A stretch of DNA of 64,000 nt from Micromonospora sp. NBC_01796 (GCF_035917455.1 NZ_CP109078.1:4402001-4466000); one strand, 5' to 3'. Shown: positions 42,589 to 51,113, counted from the stretch's first letter. A program made the numbers and translations. The notes: generated from the sequence alone by a model not told the origin.

Positions 42589-44106
42589 TCACTCCCGACC
42601 GGCGGGCGGCGCGGGTGGCGTGGGTGTCACGGTGACGCGTCTTTTGGCGAGGAGGGCGTCCAGGACCAGGAAGGCGAGCAGGGTCGCCCCGAAGGTGGGC
42701 AGCGCCCAGGCGAGGGCGGCCACGAGGAGCAGGGCGAGAACGAGCAGGGGACGGGGCAGGAAGCGCCAGGTGCCGCGTTCCGGTGGCGGGCCGACGAACG
42801 TACGCCGGTCGGACCGGGTGGGTCGACGCTGCCACCACATCCGGTAGCCCCACACGATGACGCAGAGCAGACCGATCGCGAGCGCGCCGAGCAGCACCTG
42901 GTTGACCCAGCCGAAGAGCCGGCCCATGTGCGCCTGGATGCCCAGCTTGCTCAGCTGGGCGAGCAGCGGCCAGTCGGCGAAGTCGCTGCGGGCGACCGGT
43001 CCGGTGACCGGGTCGACGGCGAGCTGGTCGAGCCGTACCGGCCAGGTGTAGTCCGCCTGGGTCACGGTCCAGGCCAGACCCGGCTCGGCCGGCGTGATGA
43101 TCTCGACCGGCCCGGTGAGCCCGGCCTGGCGGGCGTGTCCGAGGACCCGCTCCACCGCGGCCGGGTCGATCGCCGTCGGGTCCGCCCCGGCCGAATGGTG
43201 CTGCCCGTGCGGACCCGGCGCACCCTCGGGCAGGGCCAGGTCGAGCGTTGGGGATTTCGCGTCGAGCGCGGTCAGCGCGGTGTCGAAGTGGGCGCCGGCC
43301 CAGCGGGACCAGGTCAGACCGGTCGCGGAGAGCACCAACAGGCCGACGCTGAGCCAGACCCCGGTGGCGGCATGCCAACCCCGGGTACGGCGTACGTTGC
43401 GCGCGGCCAGGTCGGGCAGCAGTGCGCGCCGCAGGCGGGACCGACCCCGTCGGTGTTGCCGGAGCCAGAGCACCAGTCCACCGGCGACCAGCACCCAGAG
43501 CCAGCTCGCCGCCAGCTCGGAGTACATCCGACCGAACCAACCGAGGTGCAGGTTGCGGTGCAGGTCGTCGAGCCAGGTGGTGAGCGGGGTCGAGCCGAAC
43601 CAGGTGACCAGGGTGCCCCGGACCCGCGCGGTGTACGGGTCGACGTACACGGTGTGTTGTCTGTCGCCGAGTTCGGGCAGTGCGAAGACCACCTGCGTGG
43701 TGGTGTCCGGCGCGGTGGCCGGGATGACCGTGGTGAGCGTGCCCGTGGGATGTGCCGCCCGTGCCGAGGCCACCTGTTCGGCCAACGGCCGGGCCGGTCC
43801 GGCGACGGCGGCGACCCGCAGTTCGTCGGCGTAGACGAGGCTGTCGAGTTGCGGGGTGAACACGTACGCCAGGCCGGTCAGCGCGGCCACCACCAGGAAC
43901 GGGGCGACCAGCACCCCGGCGTAGAAGTGCAACCGTCGCAGCAGCGGTACGGCGAACCAGGCCCGCTCCCGTGTCCGCTGCATCGTCCCGGGGGTCGACC
44001 CATCCGACGGCTCGGGCGATCGCTCGTGCAGTGGCTCGTCGGACAGCTCGAGCGGTGGTCTGTCATCCGGTCCGGCGGGTGGTTGGAGGTCGGCAGCGGT
44101 GGACAC
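42589..44106 (-). CDS. PepSY-associated transmembrane protein (PepSY_TM family)
   Basis: 505 aa. Four main helices: LHFYAGVLVAPFLVVAALTGLAYVF, WLWVLVAGGLVLWL, TGVWLSVGLLVLSATGLTWS and VLLGALAIGLLCVIVWGYRMWW, plus a C-terminal pair LVLALLLVAALAWALP. Conserved His in RRLHFYAG, LHRNLHLGW, GWHAATG and QAHMGRLFGW suggest haem ligation, as in the iron-linked PepSY reductase group. PepSY-like domains lie outside the membrane. GTG 44106 has AGGAG 8 nt upstream. It lies next to the zinc island but no Zur box is seen at its start. Confidence 0.9.
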   Translation of the reverse strand: MSTAADLQPPAGPDDRPPLELSDEPLHERSPEPSDGSTPGTMQRTRERAWFAVPLLRRLHFYAGVLVAPFLVVAALTGLAYVFTPQLDSLVYADELRVAAVAGPARPLAEQVASARAAHPTGTLTTVIPATAPDTTTQVVFALPELGDRQHTVYVDPYTARVRGTLVTWFGSTPLTTWLDDLHRNLHLGWFGRMYSELAASWLWVLVAGGLVLWLRQHRRGRSRLRRALLPDLAARNVRRTRGWHAATGVWLSVGLLVLSATGLTWSRWAGAHFDTALTALDAKSPTLDLALPEGAPGPHGQHHSAGADPTAIDPAAVERVLGHARQAGLTGPVEIITPAEPGLAWTVTQADYTWPVRLDQLAVDPVTGPVARSDFADWPLLAQLSKLGIQAHMGRLFGWVNQVLLGALAIGLLCVIVWGYRMWWQRRPTRSDRRTFVGPPPERGTWRFLPRPLLVLALLLVAALAWALPTFGATLLAFLVLDALLAKRRVTVTPTPPAPPAGRE

Positions 44107-44315
44107 GGGTCGGCTCCTGTCGTCGATCGACTCAGGTGCGCACTCCGTGATCCCACGCGCCGCCGGACGGGACCCCGGACCCGGAGCCAACCGTCGGCGT
44201 GGCGGCTCGGGCCGTGCGCGGACGTACCGCAATGGACGCCCGCACCGATAGTCGCCCCCCACCCCCCTTTAGTTCCCCACCCCCCAAATCCCCCCACCAC
44301 ACCCGCCCCCACCGC

Positions 44316-44376
44316 GTTGATCATGAAGTTAGCGACCCGCCGAGCGTCAAAACTCGTCGCTAACTTCATGATCAAC
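44316..44376. repeat. Palindromic intergenic element 2 (GATCATGAAGTT type)
   Basis: Perfect 21-bp arms (GTTGATCATGAAGTTAGCGA plus C, 44316-44336; complement 44356-44376) surround a 19-nt loop. On the left (44252-44314) the plus strand is C-rich; on the right (44377-44415) it is a run of GGGG-T units. It lies in the 309-bp gap between the PepSY gene and rpmE, 39 bp behind the rpmE stop. It has the same architecture and outer core GATCnTGnAGTT as the element at 38244-38324. Confidence 0.85.
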
Positions 44377-44415
44377 GGAAAGGGGTGGGGTGGGGGTGGG
44401 GGTGGGGGGTGGGGG
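44377..44415 (+). repeat. G-run tract (GGGGT units), potential G-quadruplex
   Basis: At least six runs of four or more G separated by single T, directly between the palindrome and the rpmE stop codon. On the opposite side of the palindrome the complementary C-rich tract covers about 44252-44314. The pairing of C-tract, palindrome and G-tract repeats the plan seen at 38041-38381. Confidence 0.75.
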
Positions 44416-44667
44416 TTAGTGGTTGTGGCGGGCGTATTTGGCGCGGAATTTTTCTACTCGGCCGGCCGTGTCCAGGAGGCGTTGGCGGCCGGTCCAGAAG
44501 GGGTGGCTGGCGGAGGAGATCTCGACGTCGATCACGGGGTACGTGTTGCCGTCGGTCCACTCGATGGTCCGGTCGCTGTTCCCGGTGGAGCGGGTGAGGA
44601 AGGCGAAGTCGGCGCTGCGGTCGCGGTAGACGACGTAGCGGTACTCGGGGTGGATGTTGGGCTTCAC
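44416..44667 (-). CDS. rpmE: Ribosomal protein L31 type B, zinc-free paralogue
   Basis: 83 aa. It matches type B L31: [63 protein letters not shown]. The Cys residues that bind zinc in type A L31 are absent (no Cys at all), so this is the C-minus form used under zinc limitation. The GTG start overlaps the stop of the COG0523 gene by 4 bp (GTGA), so it is expressed from the Zur-box promoter upstream of that gene. Confidence 0.95.
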   Translation of the reverse strand: MKPNIHPEYRYVVYRDRSADFAFLTRSTGNSDRTIEWTDGNTYPVIDVEISSASHPFWTGRQRLLDTAGRVEKFRAKYARHNH

Positions 44668-45962
44668 TGTGGTTCGGTTCCTTCCGAAGGTGATTCGAGT
44701 TCCCGTTCCTCGTCGGGGAGCGGGAAGCAGCCGGCGAACGGGTCGGGATAGGTCATCCATTCCAACTCCCCGTCGGCCAACTCGGTGTCGCTGAGCAGGC
44801 AGCCGGCGAGCAGCCGGTGGATCTCCACCGGGTCGAGGTCGAGCCCGATGAAGACCAGGTGGCTGTGCCGGTCCCCGTAGTAGGGGTCCCAGTCCAGGTC
44901 GGCGGCGAGCCGGCGCTGGTCGCTCGCCCCGGTCCAGCGTTCCGGCGGCAGGTTCACCAGCCAGCGACCGAGGGTGCCGAGGTTCAGGCCACCGCCGGCG
45001 AACTCCCAGGCGACCACGGTGTCCGGTTGGCTGGCCAGCCAGAGGTGGCCCCGTGAGCGCAGCGCCTCCCCGGTCACCGTCTCCAGCACGTCGTGCAGCC
45101 GGTCCGGGTGGAACGGGCGGCGGGCGCGGAAGACCGCGGAGACCACACCGGAGTCGGCCAGTGGTTCGTGTACGCCGAGCGGGTAGCCCTCGATGCCACG
45201 GGCCAGTACGCCGGGCGTCTCCGGACGGTGCCGGTGGGTGTGCCGCAGTTGCCGGCTCAACGCGGTGGCGTCGACGAGTCCGTCGTCGGCGGCGGTGACG
45301 TGTACGGCCCACGGCGCGATCCGGTGCAGCAGGATCGCCAGCCGGTCGGTGTCGTACGCGCCGTCCGGGGACTGTCCCCAGAGCACCACGGTGTCGGCGT
45401 ACTCGATCTGTCGGGTGATCACGTCGGCGAGTGCGCGGTCGTCGTCCACGGCTGCCTCGATGCCGAGGGTGACCAGGTCGTCGGTGCTCCCCAGGCCGTC
45501 GAGCAGGTGTTCGGCGTCGACCACGGTCGCGTACGAGTCGACGCGTACGAGGTCGGCGAACGGCACTCCGTCGAGCAGGTGGTGGGCGCAGGCGGCGGCC
45601 ACCGCCTCGGGTTCGACCACCTCGGGCAGCATCAGCACCAGGTCCCGCCGGGGGTGGGTGCGGGCCAGCCGGGCGACGGTGGGCAGGACGTCCTCGCGCA
45701 GGGTGCACGACACGCAGCCGTGCGCCAGGGTGACCGACTCGTCCTCGACGATCCCGGTGTGGTCCCGGACCACCCGGCGCACGTGGCCGTCCCGTACGCC
45801 GGTCAGGTCGTGCCGGACGAGCAGCAAGGTCGGGTCGTCGGCGAGCAGGGCGCGGGCGACGGCGAAGGTGGCCCCTGGCCAGAAGCCGGAGAGCACGGTG
45901 ACCGCCGGTCGCAGGTCGGTCCGGGACTGCGTGACACCCGCCGGGGCAAGCGATGACGACAT
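44664..45962 (-). CDS. COG0523/CobW-family metallochaperone-like protein (degenerate P-loop)
   Basis: 432 aa. The CobW architecture is recognisable: [20 protein letters not shown] at the N-terminus, [14 protein letters not shown] as the metal motif, [10 protein letters not shown], and a C-terminal CobW_C domain with [13 protein letters not shown]. The Walker A lacks GK[ST] (GFWPGATF, residues 26-33) and the usual CxCC is CxSC (83-86). ATG 45962 has AAGGA upstream and a Zur box 20 bp away. COG0523 proteins in Zur regulons are thought to allocate zinc; a degenerate P-loop questions GTP use here. Operon: this gene then rpmE. Confidence 0.9.
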   Translation of the reverse strand: MSSSLAPAGVTQSRTDLRPAVTVLSGFWPGATFAVARALLADDPTLLLVRHDLTGVRDGHVRRVVRDHTGIVEDESVTLAHGCVSCTLREDVLPTVARLARTHPRRDLVLMLPEVVEPEAVAAACAHHLLDGVPFADLVRVDSYATVVDAEHLLDGLGSTDDLVTLGIEAAVDDDRALADVITRQIEYADTVVLWGQSPDGAYDTDRLAILLHRIAPWAVHVTAADDGLVDATALSRQLRHTHRHRPETPGVLARGIEGYPLGVHEPLADSGVVSAVFRARRPFHPDRLHDVLETVTGEALRSRGHLWLASQPDTVVAWEFAGGGLNLGTLGRWLVNLPPERWTGASDQRRLAADLDWDPYYGDRHSHLVFIGLDLDPVEIHRLLAGCLLSDTELADGELEWMTYPDPFAGCFPLPDEERELESPSEGTEPQ

Positions 45963-45980
45963 GCGGGTCCTTCCATCCGA

Positions 45981-45999
45981 AATGAAAATCGTTGTCATC
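45981..45999. promoter_or_regulatory. Zur box, COG0523-rpmE promoter
   Basis: AATGAAAATCGTTGTCATC; inverted half-sites ATGAaAA and TTgTCAT. It aligns without gaps with two other boxes in the window (46044-46062 and the minus strand of 54615-54633), giving consensus AATGAAAAYSRTTNYCRTY. It lies 19-37 bp upstream of the COG0523 start. Confidence 0.85.
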
Positions 46000-46043
46000 A
46001 TGGCATGGTGCGGGGGAGGATTCCCATCCACCCGGGGTGTGAA

Positions 46044-46062
46044 AATGAAAACGGTTTCCGTT
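46044..46062. promoter_or_regulatory. Zur box, rpmB-rpmG-rpsN-importer promoter
   Basis: AATGAAAACGGTTTCCGTT, half-sites AATGAAAAC and its 7/9-matching inverted partner. It lies 27-45 bp upstream of the rpmB ATG and 44 bp from the first box, so the divergent promoters each have their own operator. A second TGAAAA starts 6 bp upstream (46040), which may extend the site. Confidence 0.82.
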
Positions 46063-46088
46063 AGGGTGTGGGCCGAAGGAGGAACACC

Positions 46089-46325
46089 ATGTCCAGACGA
46101 TGTGCTGTCACCGGTGCCGCACCGAGCTTCGGCAACGCCGTTTCCCACTCCCACCGGCGCACCCGCCGCAGGTGGAACCCCAACCTCCAGCGCCACCGCT
46201 ACCGGGTGGCCGGCGAACGACGCTTCGTCACGCTGACGCTCACCGCAAAGGCGCTGCGTACGGTCGACCGCAAGGGGATCGACCGGGTCGTCGCCGAGCT
46301 GCGGGCTCGCGGGGTCAGGCTCTGA
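46089..46325 (+). CDS. rpmB: Ribosomal protein L28, zinc-free paralogue
   Basis: 78 aa. It matches L28: [32 protein letters not shown] in two parts, [19 protein letters not shown]. Zinc-binding L28 has paired CxxC motifs; here only one Cys (residue 5) remains, so it is the C-minus form. ATG 46089 has AGGAGGAACACC upstream. First gene of a long Zur-controlled operon; the next gene starts in its stop codon (TGATG). Confidence 0.95.
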   Translation: MSRRCAVTGAAPSFGNAVSHSHRRTRRRWNPNLQRHRYRVAGERRFVTLTLTAKALRTVDRKGIDRVVAELRARGVRL

Positions 46326-46492
46326 TGGCCCGCCAGACCGACGTCCGCCCGGTGGTCAGGCTCAAGAGCACCGCCGGCACCGGCTACACGTACGTCACCC
46401 GGAAGAACCGGCGCAACAACCCGGATCGGCTGGTCCTGCGCAAGTACGACCCGCTGGTACGCCGACACGTCGACTTCCGTGAGGAGCGCTGA
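46325..46492 (+). CDS. rpmG: Ribosomal protein L33, zinc-free paralogue
   Basis: 55 aa. L33 pattern: [41 protein letters not shown]. There is no Cys, whereas zinc-binding L33 has two CxxC pairs. TGATG coupling on both sides (rpmB stop and rpsN start). Confidence 0.95.
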   Translation: MARQTDVRPVVRLKSTAGTGYTYVTRKNRRNNPDRLVLRKYDPLVRRHVDFREER

Positions 46493-46797
46493 TGGCCCGC
46501 CGGAGTCTCGGCACCCGGCAGGCCAGACGGGCCGACCTGGTGGCCCGGTTCGCGAACCGTCGCGCCGAGCTGAAGCTGCTGATCAGCCACCCCGACACCG
46601 ATCCGGGAGTGCGGGCCGAGGCGGTCCGGCGGCTGGGCCGGCTGCCCCGCGACGCCAGTCCGGTCCGGCTGCGGTGTCGCGACCAGATCGACGGTCGCCC
46701 GCGCGGGGTGCTGTCCCGGTTCGGGCTGTCCCGGGTCCGGTTCCGCGAGTTGGCGTTGCGCGGCGAACTGCCCGGCATCCGCAAGGCGTCCTGGTAG
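46492..46797 (+). CDS. rpsN: Ribosomal protein S14, zinc-free paralogue (long form)
   Basis: 101 aa, the long S14 form. Signs are LVARFANRRAELKLLI, LPRDASPVRLRCRDQIDGRPRGVLSRFGLSRVRFRELA and the end GIRKASW. The zinc-type S14 is ~61 aa with CxxC pairs; here there is one isolated Cys. In mycobacterial Zur operons rpsR2 (S18) usually follows, but here the importer gene follows after 28 bp. Confidence 0.95.
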   Translation: MARRSLGTRQARRADLVARFANRRAELKLLISHPDTDPGVRAEAVRRLGRLPRDASPVRLRCRDQIDGRPRGVLSRFGLSRVRFRELALRGELPGIRKASW

Positions 46798-46825
46798 CCG
46801 GCCGGCCGAGGGGACGAGAACAGGG

Positions 46826-48388
46826 ATGAGAGCGGCCAAGCTCCTGACCGGCGCGGTCGCCGTCGTCGGGCTGCTGTCGGGATGTACGGCCCCGGTCGCG
46901 TTCACCGCGACCGCTGACCGGATCCAGGTGGTCACCACCACCGGGATCCTGGCGGACCTGGTCCGCAACGTCGGCGGCGACCGGGTACTGGTCGACTCGA
47001 TCGTGCCGGACAGCGCCGACTCGCACACGTACGAGCCGACGCTGCGGGACGTACGCAACATCGTCTACGCGGATCTGGCCTTCAGCAACTACCTGCTGCT
47101 GGAGGCCCAGTCCGTGGTCAGGACACTGGACGCGAACCTCCGTCCTGAGGTACCGAACATCTCGCTCGCCGAGGGGGCGACCAAGTACGCCGCCGAGATC
47201 ATCCCGATGGTCGAGGACGCCTCCCTGGACACCATCTGGCTCGGCCTGCGGGTACGCGGGACCGGCCAGCGGTACGGCGCGAACCGGTCCTCGGACATCC
47301 TGCTGTCGGCGACCGAGGTGACCGGGCCGGGCCGGCTCGTCGGATACCTCACCGAGTCGTTCGGGAACCCCGACGTGTACTTCGACTCGGCGGACGGGTT
47401 CGACCCCGGCACCGGCTACCGCGACGACACAGCCACCCTGCCACCGGACGCCCACACGCACATGAGCTGGGCATTCACCGAACCCGGCGTGTACCGGCTC
47501 ACGGTCAGGGCCCAACTGCGGGTGAACCAGCGGGCCGCACCGGTCGAACTCGGACGGCAGCGGTTCACCTTCGCCGTCGGCGTCGACCCGCACTCCGTAC
47601 CCGGTTTCAGCAACCCGGCCGTGCTCGGCCGGGGGCACGCCGACATCGCCGTGGACGTCGACGCCGGGCGTCTCCACCTGTACGCCGATCCGCACGGCGG
47701 TGGCGAGACCGACCAGCAGGTGTACGACCCCGCCACCACCGTGATCGAGGTGCCGAACAAGGGTCTGCTGGAAATTCCCTCCGGTCGGAGCTACCGGTTC
47801 CTGGGCCGGGCCGGTGACCGGATCTTCCAGTTGCCGCAGGCCGTACTCGGCAAACACGTGCACGGGGAGATCGACCCGCACCTGTGGCAGGACGTCGGCA
47901 ACGCGCAGTCCTATGTCGAGCTGATCCGGGACACGCTCATCGGGGTGGATCCGGCGGGCGCGGCGACGTACCGGCGTAACGCCGAGGCGTACCTGGCCGA
48001 ACTCGGCGCCCTCGACACGTACCTGACGGAGCGGATCGCGTCGATTCCCCCGGTCGACCGCCACCTGGTCACCACGCACGACGCGTTCGCGTACCTGGCC
48101 CGGGCGTACGGCATCCCGGTAGCCGGTTTCGTCACCCCGAGCCCGGCCACCGAGCCGAGCCTCGCCGACCGGGTCAGGTTGACCGAGACGATCAGGAACC
48201 TGCGGGTGAAGGCGGTGTTCCTCGAACCGGACCTCAGGGCGCGCTCCGCGACGCTGGTCGAGGTGGCCAGGGAGCAGGGCGTCCGGGTCTGTCCCATCTA
48301 CGGCGACACCTTCAGCGCGACCGTCGACACCTACCTGAAGATGATGCGTTTCAACGCCGACTCCCTCGTGAGCTGTCTGCGGCCGTGA
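46826..48388 (+). CDS. Zinc-type ABC substrate-binding lipoprotein with inserted surface-repeat domain
   Basis: 520 aa, anchored-repeat type substrate-binding subunit. Lipobox LLSGC, lipidated Cys20. ZnuA/cluster A-I fold: His67 in SHTYEP, His352 in DPHLW, His418 in TTHDAFAYLARAYG and Asp494 in YGDTFS are the expected metal ligands. Residues ~130-345, normally a His-rich loop, hold a ~215-residue insert made of the same repeat as the surface proteins of this locus (WLGLRV, HTHMSWAFTEPGVYRLTV, GRGHADIAVD, RFLGRAG), entered in mid-repeat so that its halves are permuted. It delivers metal, most likely Zn2+, to the permease encoded downstream. Confidence 0.9.
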   Translation: MRAAKLLTGAVAVVGLLSGCTAPVAFTATADRIQVVTTTGILADLVRNVGGDRVLVDSIVPDSADSHTYEPTLRDVRNIVYADLAFSNYLLLEAQSVVRTLDANLRPEVPNISLAEGATKYAAEIIPMVEDASLDTIWLGLRVRGTGQRYGANRSSDILLSATEVTGPGRLVGYLTESFGNPDVYFDSADGFDPGTGYRDDTATLPPDAHTHMSWAFTEPGVYRLTVRAQLRVNQRAAPVELGRQRFTFAVGVDPHSVPGFSNPAVLGRGHADIAVDVDAGRLHLYADPHGGGETDQQVYDPATTVIEVPNKGLLEIPSGRSYRFLGRAGDRIFQLPQAVLGKHVHGEIDPHLWQDVGNAQSYVELIRDTLIGVDPAGAATYRRNAEAYLAELGALDTYLTERIASIPPVDRHLVTTHDAFAYLARAYGIPVAGFVTPSPATEPSLADRVRLTETIRNLRVKAVFLEPDLRARSATLVEVAREQGVRVCPIYGDTFSATVDTYLKMMRFNADSLVSCLRP

Positions 48389-48429
48389 GTGGGACAACAA
48401 CAATGCCGACGAGCGCGACAGGGGTTGAG

Positions 48430-49449
48430 ATGACAAAGGGCATCATTCGCGACCATCCGCGGCGGCTGGCGGCCAGCGTCGCCGTGATCCTGGCGGCGGT
48501 CCTCTTGGCGCCTTCGCCAGCGGATGCGGACGACCGTCGGGGCCAGACGTTGGACCCGAACCAGCGGGAGGCGGCCGGGCGGGTCGTGCTGGACAGTGGG
48601 CACGTCGACATCGGCCCGCACTACCGCGACGGAACGTGGACGGTCCGGGTGCATGACGACACCGTCGTACCGTCCGTGTGGCGGCAGCCGTCGGAGGCGG
48701 TGATCCGGGTACGCGACACCGCCGTACTGCCGATCCCGGACGACCCGGCGTACGCGTTCCTCGGCCAGCGTCCCGGCACACCGGTGTACGTGGTGCCGCA
48801 GACGCAGAACCGGGACGTGGTGTGGGTGGGCTGGAACACCCAGGACCCCGGGGTGATGGACACGATCCAGCGCGGCGTGACCATGAAACTGACCGGGGTC
48901 CACGGGCCCGGAAGTCTGATCGTCTACCTCCAGTCCGGGAACCTCGGCGCCCCGCAGGTCCTGTGGGACTCCACCAAGACCCTCCCGCAGGACCTGTGGG
49001 TGGACACGAACACCCACACGCACGCGAACTGGGTCTTCGGCGGGCCGGGTGTCTACCTGGTGGCCTTGGAGATCACCGCCGATCTGGCCGACGACCGGCC
49101 CCTGACCGGTACCGGTGTCCTCCGGTTCGCGGTCGGGGACACCACCGGCACCGACGAGGCGTTCACCGCCGGCTATCCCGCGTCGGGCACCCCGGCCGGC
49201 GGTGACACCACCCCGGCTCCCGGTACCGCCCCGATCCCGGCCCCGGCCTCGGACGCGAAGGCCGGACCGTCGCTCGATGGGGACGGCCCGGACCCGGCCA
49301 TCCTCACGACCGTGGTGATCACCGTCGCCGGGCTGGCGCTCGTCGCCGCGGCGATCCTGGTGCTGGTACGCGGTCGGCGCGCCAAGAGGCGAGCCGAAGC
49401 GGAACGCTCGGCCACGGTACCGACGGCGGAGGCGGGTGGTGAGCGGTGA
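48430..49449 (+). CDS. Membrane-anchored surface protein with one anchored-repeat domain
   Basis: 339 aa. Signal peptide (RRLAASVAVILAAVLLAPSPADA, cleavage near 33). One repeat at ~52-235: LDSGHVDIGPHY, PAYAFLGQRPGTPVYVVPQTQ, VWVGWNTQ, LTGVHGPGSLIVYL, NTHTHANWVFGGPGVYLV. Then comes a Pro/Ala-rich linker, a membrane helix (~295-320) and a basic tail; no LPxTG. ATG 48430 has AGGGG 5 nt upstream; GTG 48385, overlapping the previous stop, would add 15 residues. Encoded between the binding protein and the ATPase, so a dedicated importer partner. Confidence 0.88.
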   Translation: MTKGIIRDHPRRLAASVAVILAAVLLAPSPADADDRRGQTLDPNQREAAGRVVLDSGHVDIGPHYRDGTWTVRVHDDTVVPSVWRQPSEAVIRVRDTAVLPIPDDPAYAFLGQRPGTPVYVVPQTQNRDVVWVGWNTQDPGVMDTIQRGVTMKLTGVHGPGSLIVYLQSGNLGAPQVLWDSTKTLPQDLWVDTNTHTHANWVFGGPGVYLVALEITADLADDRPLTGTGVLRFAVGDTTGTDEAFTAGYPASGTPAGGDTTPAPGTAPIPAPASDAKAGPSLDGDGPDPAILTTVVITVAGLALVAAAILVLVRGRRAKRRAEAERSATVPTAEAGGER

Positions 49450-50216
49450 ACCCGGTGCTCGTGGTCGAGGGACTGAGCGTGGAACTCGGCGGCCGGCTCG
49501 CGCTGAGGGAGGTGGACCTGACGATCGACGTCGGGGAACTGGTGGGGCTGGTCGGGCCGAACGGGGCAGGCAAGACGACCCTGCTGCGGTCCGTACTCGG
49601 CCTGGTCCGGGCGGGGCGGGGGCGGATCACGGTGGCCGGCAGGCCGGCGCGGGCGGGTACGGCCACGGTCGGCTACGTGCCGCAGCGCCACGAGTTCACC
49701 TGGGACTTTCCCATCTCGGTGGAGGACGCCGTGATGACCGGCCGGACCGGGCGGATCGGCCTGTTGCGCCGCCCACGGGTGGCCGACTGGCACGCGGTAG
49801 GGGACGCGCTGGACCGGGTACGCCTCACCGACCTGCGCCGCCGCCCGGTCGGCGAACTCTCCGGCGGCCAGCGGCAGCGCGTACTCGTGGCCCGTGCACT
49901 TGCCGTGCGGCCGGAGATCCTGCTGTTGGACGAGCCGTTCACCGGCCTGGACATGCCTACCCAGGAACTACTCGGCGAGTTGTTCACCTCGCTGGCGAAG
50001 GAGAGCGCGGTCCTGATGGCCACCCACGACCTGGCGGCGGCGGTGTACGGCTGCGACCGGCTGGCCCTGCTGAACCAGACGATGATCGCCACCGGCCGAC
50101 CGGACCAGCTCCGGGACCGTCACCTGTGGATGGAAACGTTCCAGGTGAGCGAGCACAGCCATCTGTTGCGGACGCTCGGCCTGGCCACCATCCCGGCCGC
50201 GAACGTGGGGGCGTGA
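49446..50216 (+). CDS. ABC importer ATPase (zinc/manganese type, anchored-repeat system)
   Basis: 256 aa. Walker A GPNGAGKTT, Q-loop YVPQRHEFTWDFPISVEDAV (the FxWDFP block is typical of metal-type ATPases), signature LSGGQRQR, Walker B ILLLDEPFTGLD, switch His ATHD. It energises metal uptake with the permease that begins 1 bp after its stop. GTG start in a GTGA overlap with the surface-protein gene. Confidence 0.93.
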   Translation: MNPVLVVEGLSVELGGRLALREVDLTIDVGELVGLVGPNGAGKTTLLRSVLGLVRAGRGRITVAGRPARAGTATVGYVPQRHEFTWDFPISVEDAVMTGRTGRIGLLRRPRVADWHAVGDALDRVRLTDLRRRPVGELSGGQRQRVLVARALAVRPEILLLDEPFTGLDMPTQELLGELFTSLAKESAVLMATHDLAAAVYGCDRLALLNQTMIATGRPDQLRDRHLWMETFQVSEHSHLLRTLGLATIPAANVGA

Positions 50217-50217
50217 C

Positions 50218-51066
50218 GTGTCACCGGTCGACTTCATCGCCGATCTGCTCAACCCCGACCTGTCCTTCCTGCCCAAGGCGCTGTTCATCGCGGTGGTGTC
50301 GGCGATCGTCTGCGGGGTGATCGGCTGCCATGTGGTGCTGCGCGGCATGGCGTTCATTGGCGACGCGGTCGCCCACGCGGTGTTCCCCGGCCTTGCTGTC
50401 GCGTTTGTCGTATCCGGCAACCTGGTGCTCGGCGGCACCGTCGCCGGGATCCTCACCGCCCTGCTGATCGCGGTGTTCTCGCAGAACCGGCGGCTGCGGG
50501 AGGACTCCGTCATCGGCGTCTTCTTCGTCGCCGCGTTCGCGCTCGGTGTCGTGGTCATCTCCCGGGCACCGGGGTACGCCGGATCGCTGCAGCAGTTCCT
50601 GTTCGGCTCGATCACCGGCATCCCGGACCGGGACCTCCTCGTCGTGGGGGTGACCGGGTTGATCCTGCTCCTGGTCGCGTTCCTACTACACAAGGAGTTC
50701 GTCGCGGTCACCCTCGACCGGGAGATGGCCAGGGCCATCGGCCTGCGGGCATTCTGGCTCGACATCGTCCTCTACGTGATGGTCACCCTCGCGGTGGTCA
50801 TCTCGGTCCAGACCATCGGCAACATCCTGGTGCTGGCCCTGCTGGTCACCCCGGCCTCGGCGGCCCGGCTGCTGACCGACCGGCTGGGCGTCATGATGCT
50901 GCTGGCGCCGGTCATCGGCGGCCTGTCGGCCCTGCTCGGCCTGTACGTCTCCTGGTCGTGGGACCTGCCCGTGGGCGGCACGATCGTGCTCGCCCTGACC
51001 GCGGTCTTCCTGCTCGCCTGGCTCTTCGCGCCCCGGCACGGACTACTCGCCAGGTACGTCTTCTAG
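50218..51066 (+). CDS. ABC importer permease (ZnuB type, anchored-repeat system)
   Basis: 282 aa, about eight helices of the ABC-3 family. Signs are CHVVLRGMAFIGDAVAHAVFPGLAVAF, GVFFVAAFALGVVVISR, LDREMARAIGLRAFWLDIVLY and IGNILVLALLVTPASAARLLTDR, all typical of zinc/manganese permeases. GTG start directly behind the ATPase. Last gene of the Zur operon; a 15-bp terminator follows its stop. Confidence 0.93.
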   Translation: MSPVDFIADLLNPDLSFLPKALFIAVVSAIVCGVIGCHVVLRGMAFIGDAVAHAVFPGLAVAFVVSGNLVLGGTVAGILTALLIAVFSQNRRLREDSVIGVFFVAAFALGVVVISRAPGYAGSLQQFLFGSITGIPDRDLLVVGVTGLILLLVAFLLHKEFVAVTLDREMARAIGLRAFWLDIVLYVMVTLAVVISVQTIGNILVLALLVTPASAARLLTDRLGVMMLLAPVIGGLSALLGLYVSWSWDLPVGGTIVLALTAVFLLAWLFAPRHGLLARYVF

Positions 51067-51077
51067 TACCCGGCACG

Positions 51078-51113
51078 ACAGTGCCGGCCCGCCGTCGCGC
51101 GGGCCGGCACTGT
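51078..51113. terminator. Perfect 15-bp hairpin between the converging importer and surface-protein operons
   Basis: ACAGTGCCGGCCCGC and its exact complement (51099-51113) with a 6-nt loop, 11 bp behind the permease stop and 44 bp from the end of the LPTTG protein gene. It serves both directions. Confidence 0.85.

Noticed and set aside
44416-45708. rpmE read as the end of a 430-residue protein
   Set aside because: The upstream part is the shadow of the COG0523 gene in another frame; L31 homology begins exactly at GTG 44667.
48385-48429. GTG 48385 as start of the membrane-anchored surface protein
   Set aside because: It is possible (GTGA overlap), but it adds 15 residues of polar sequence before the signal peptide, and AGGGG before ATG 48430 fits better. 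Not excluded.
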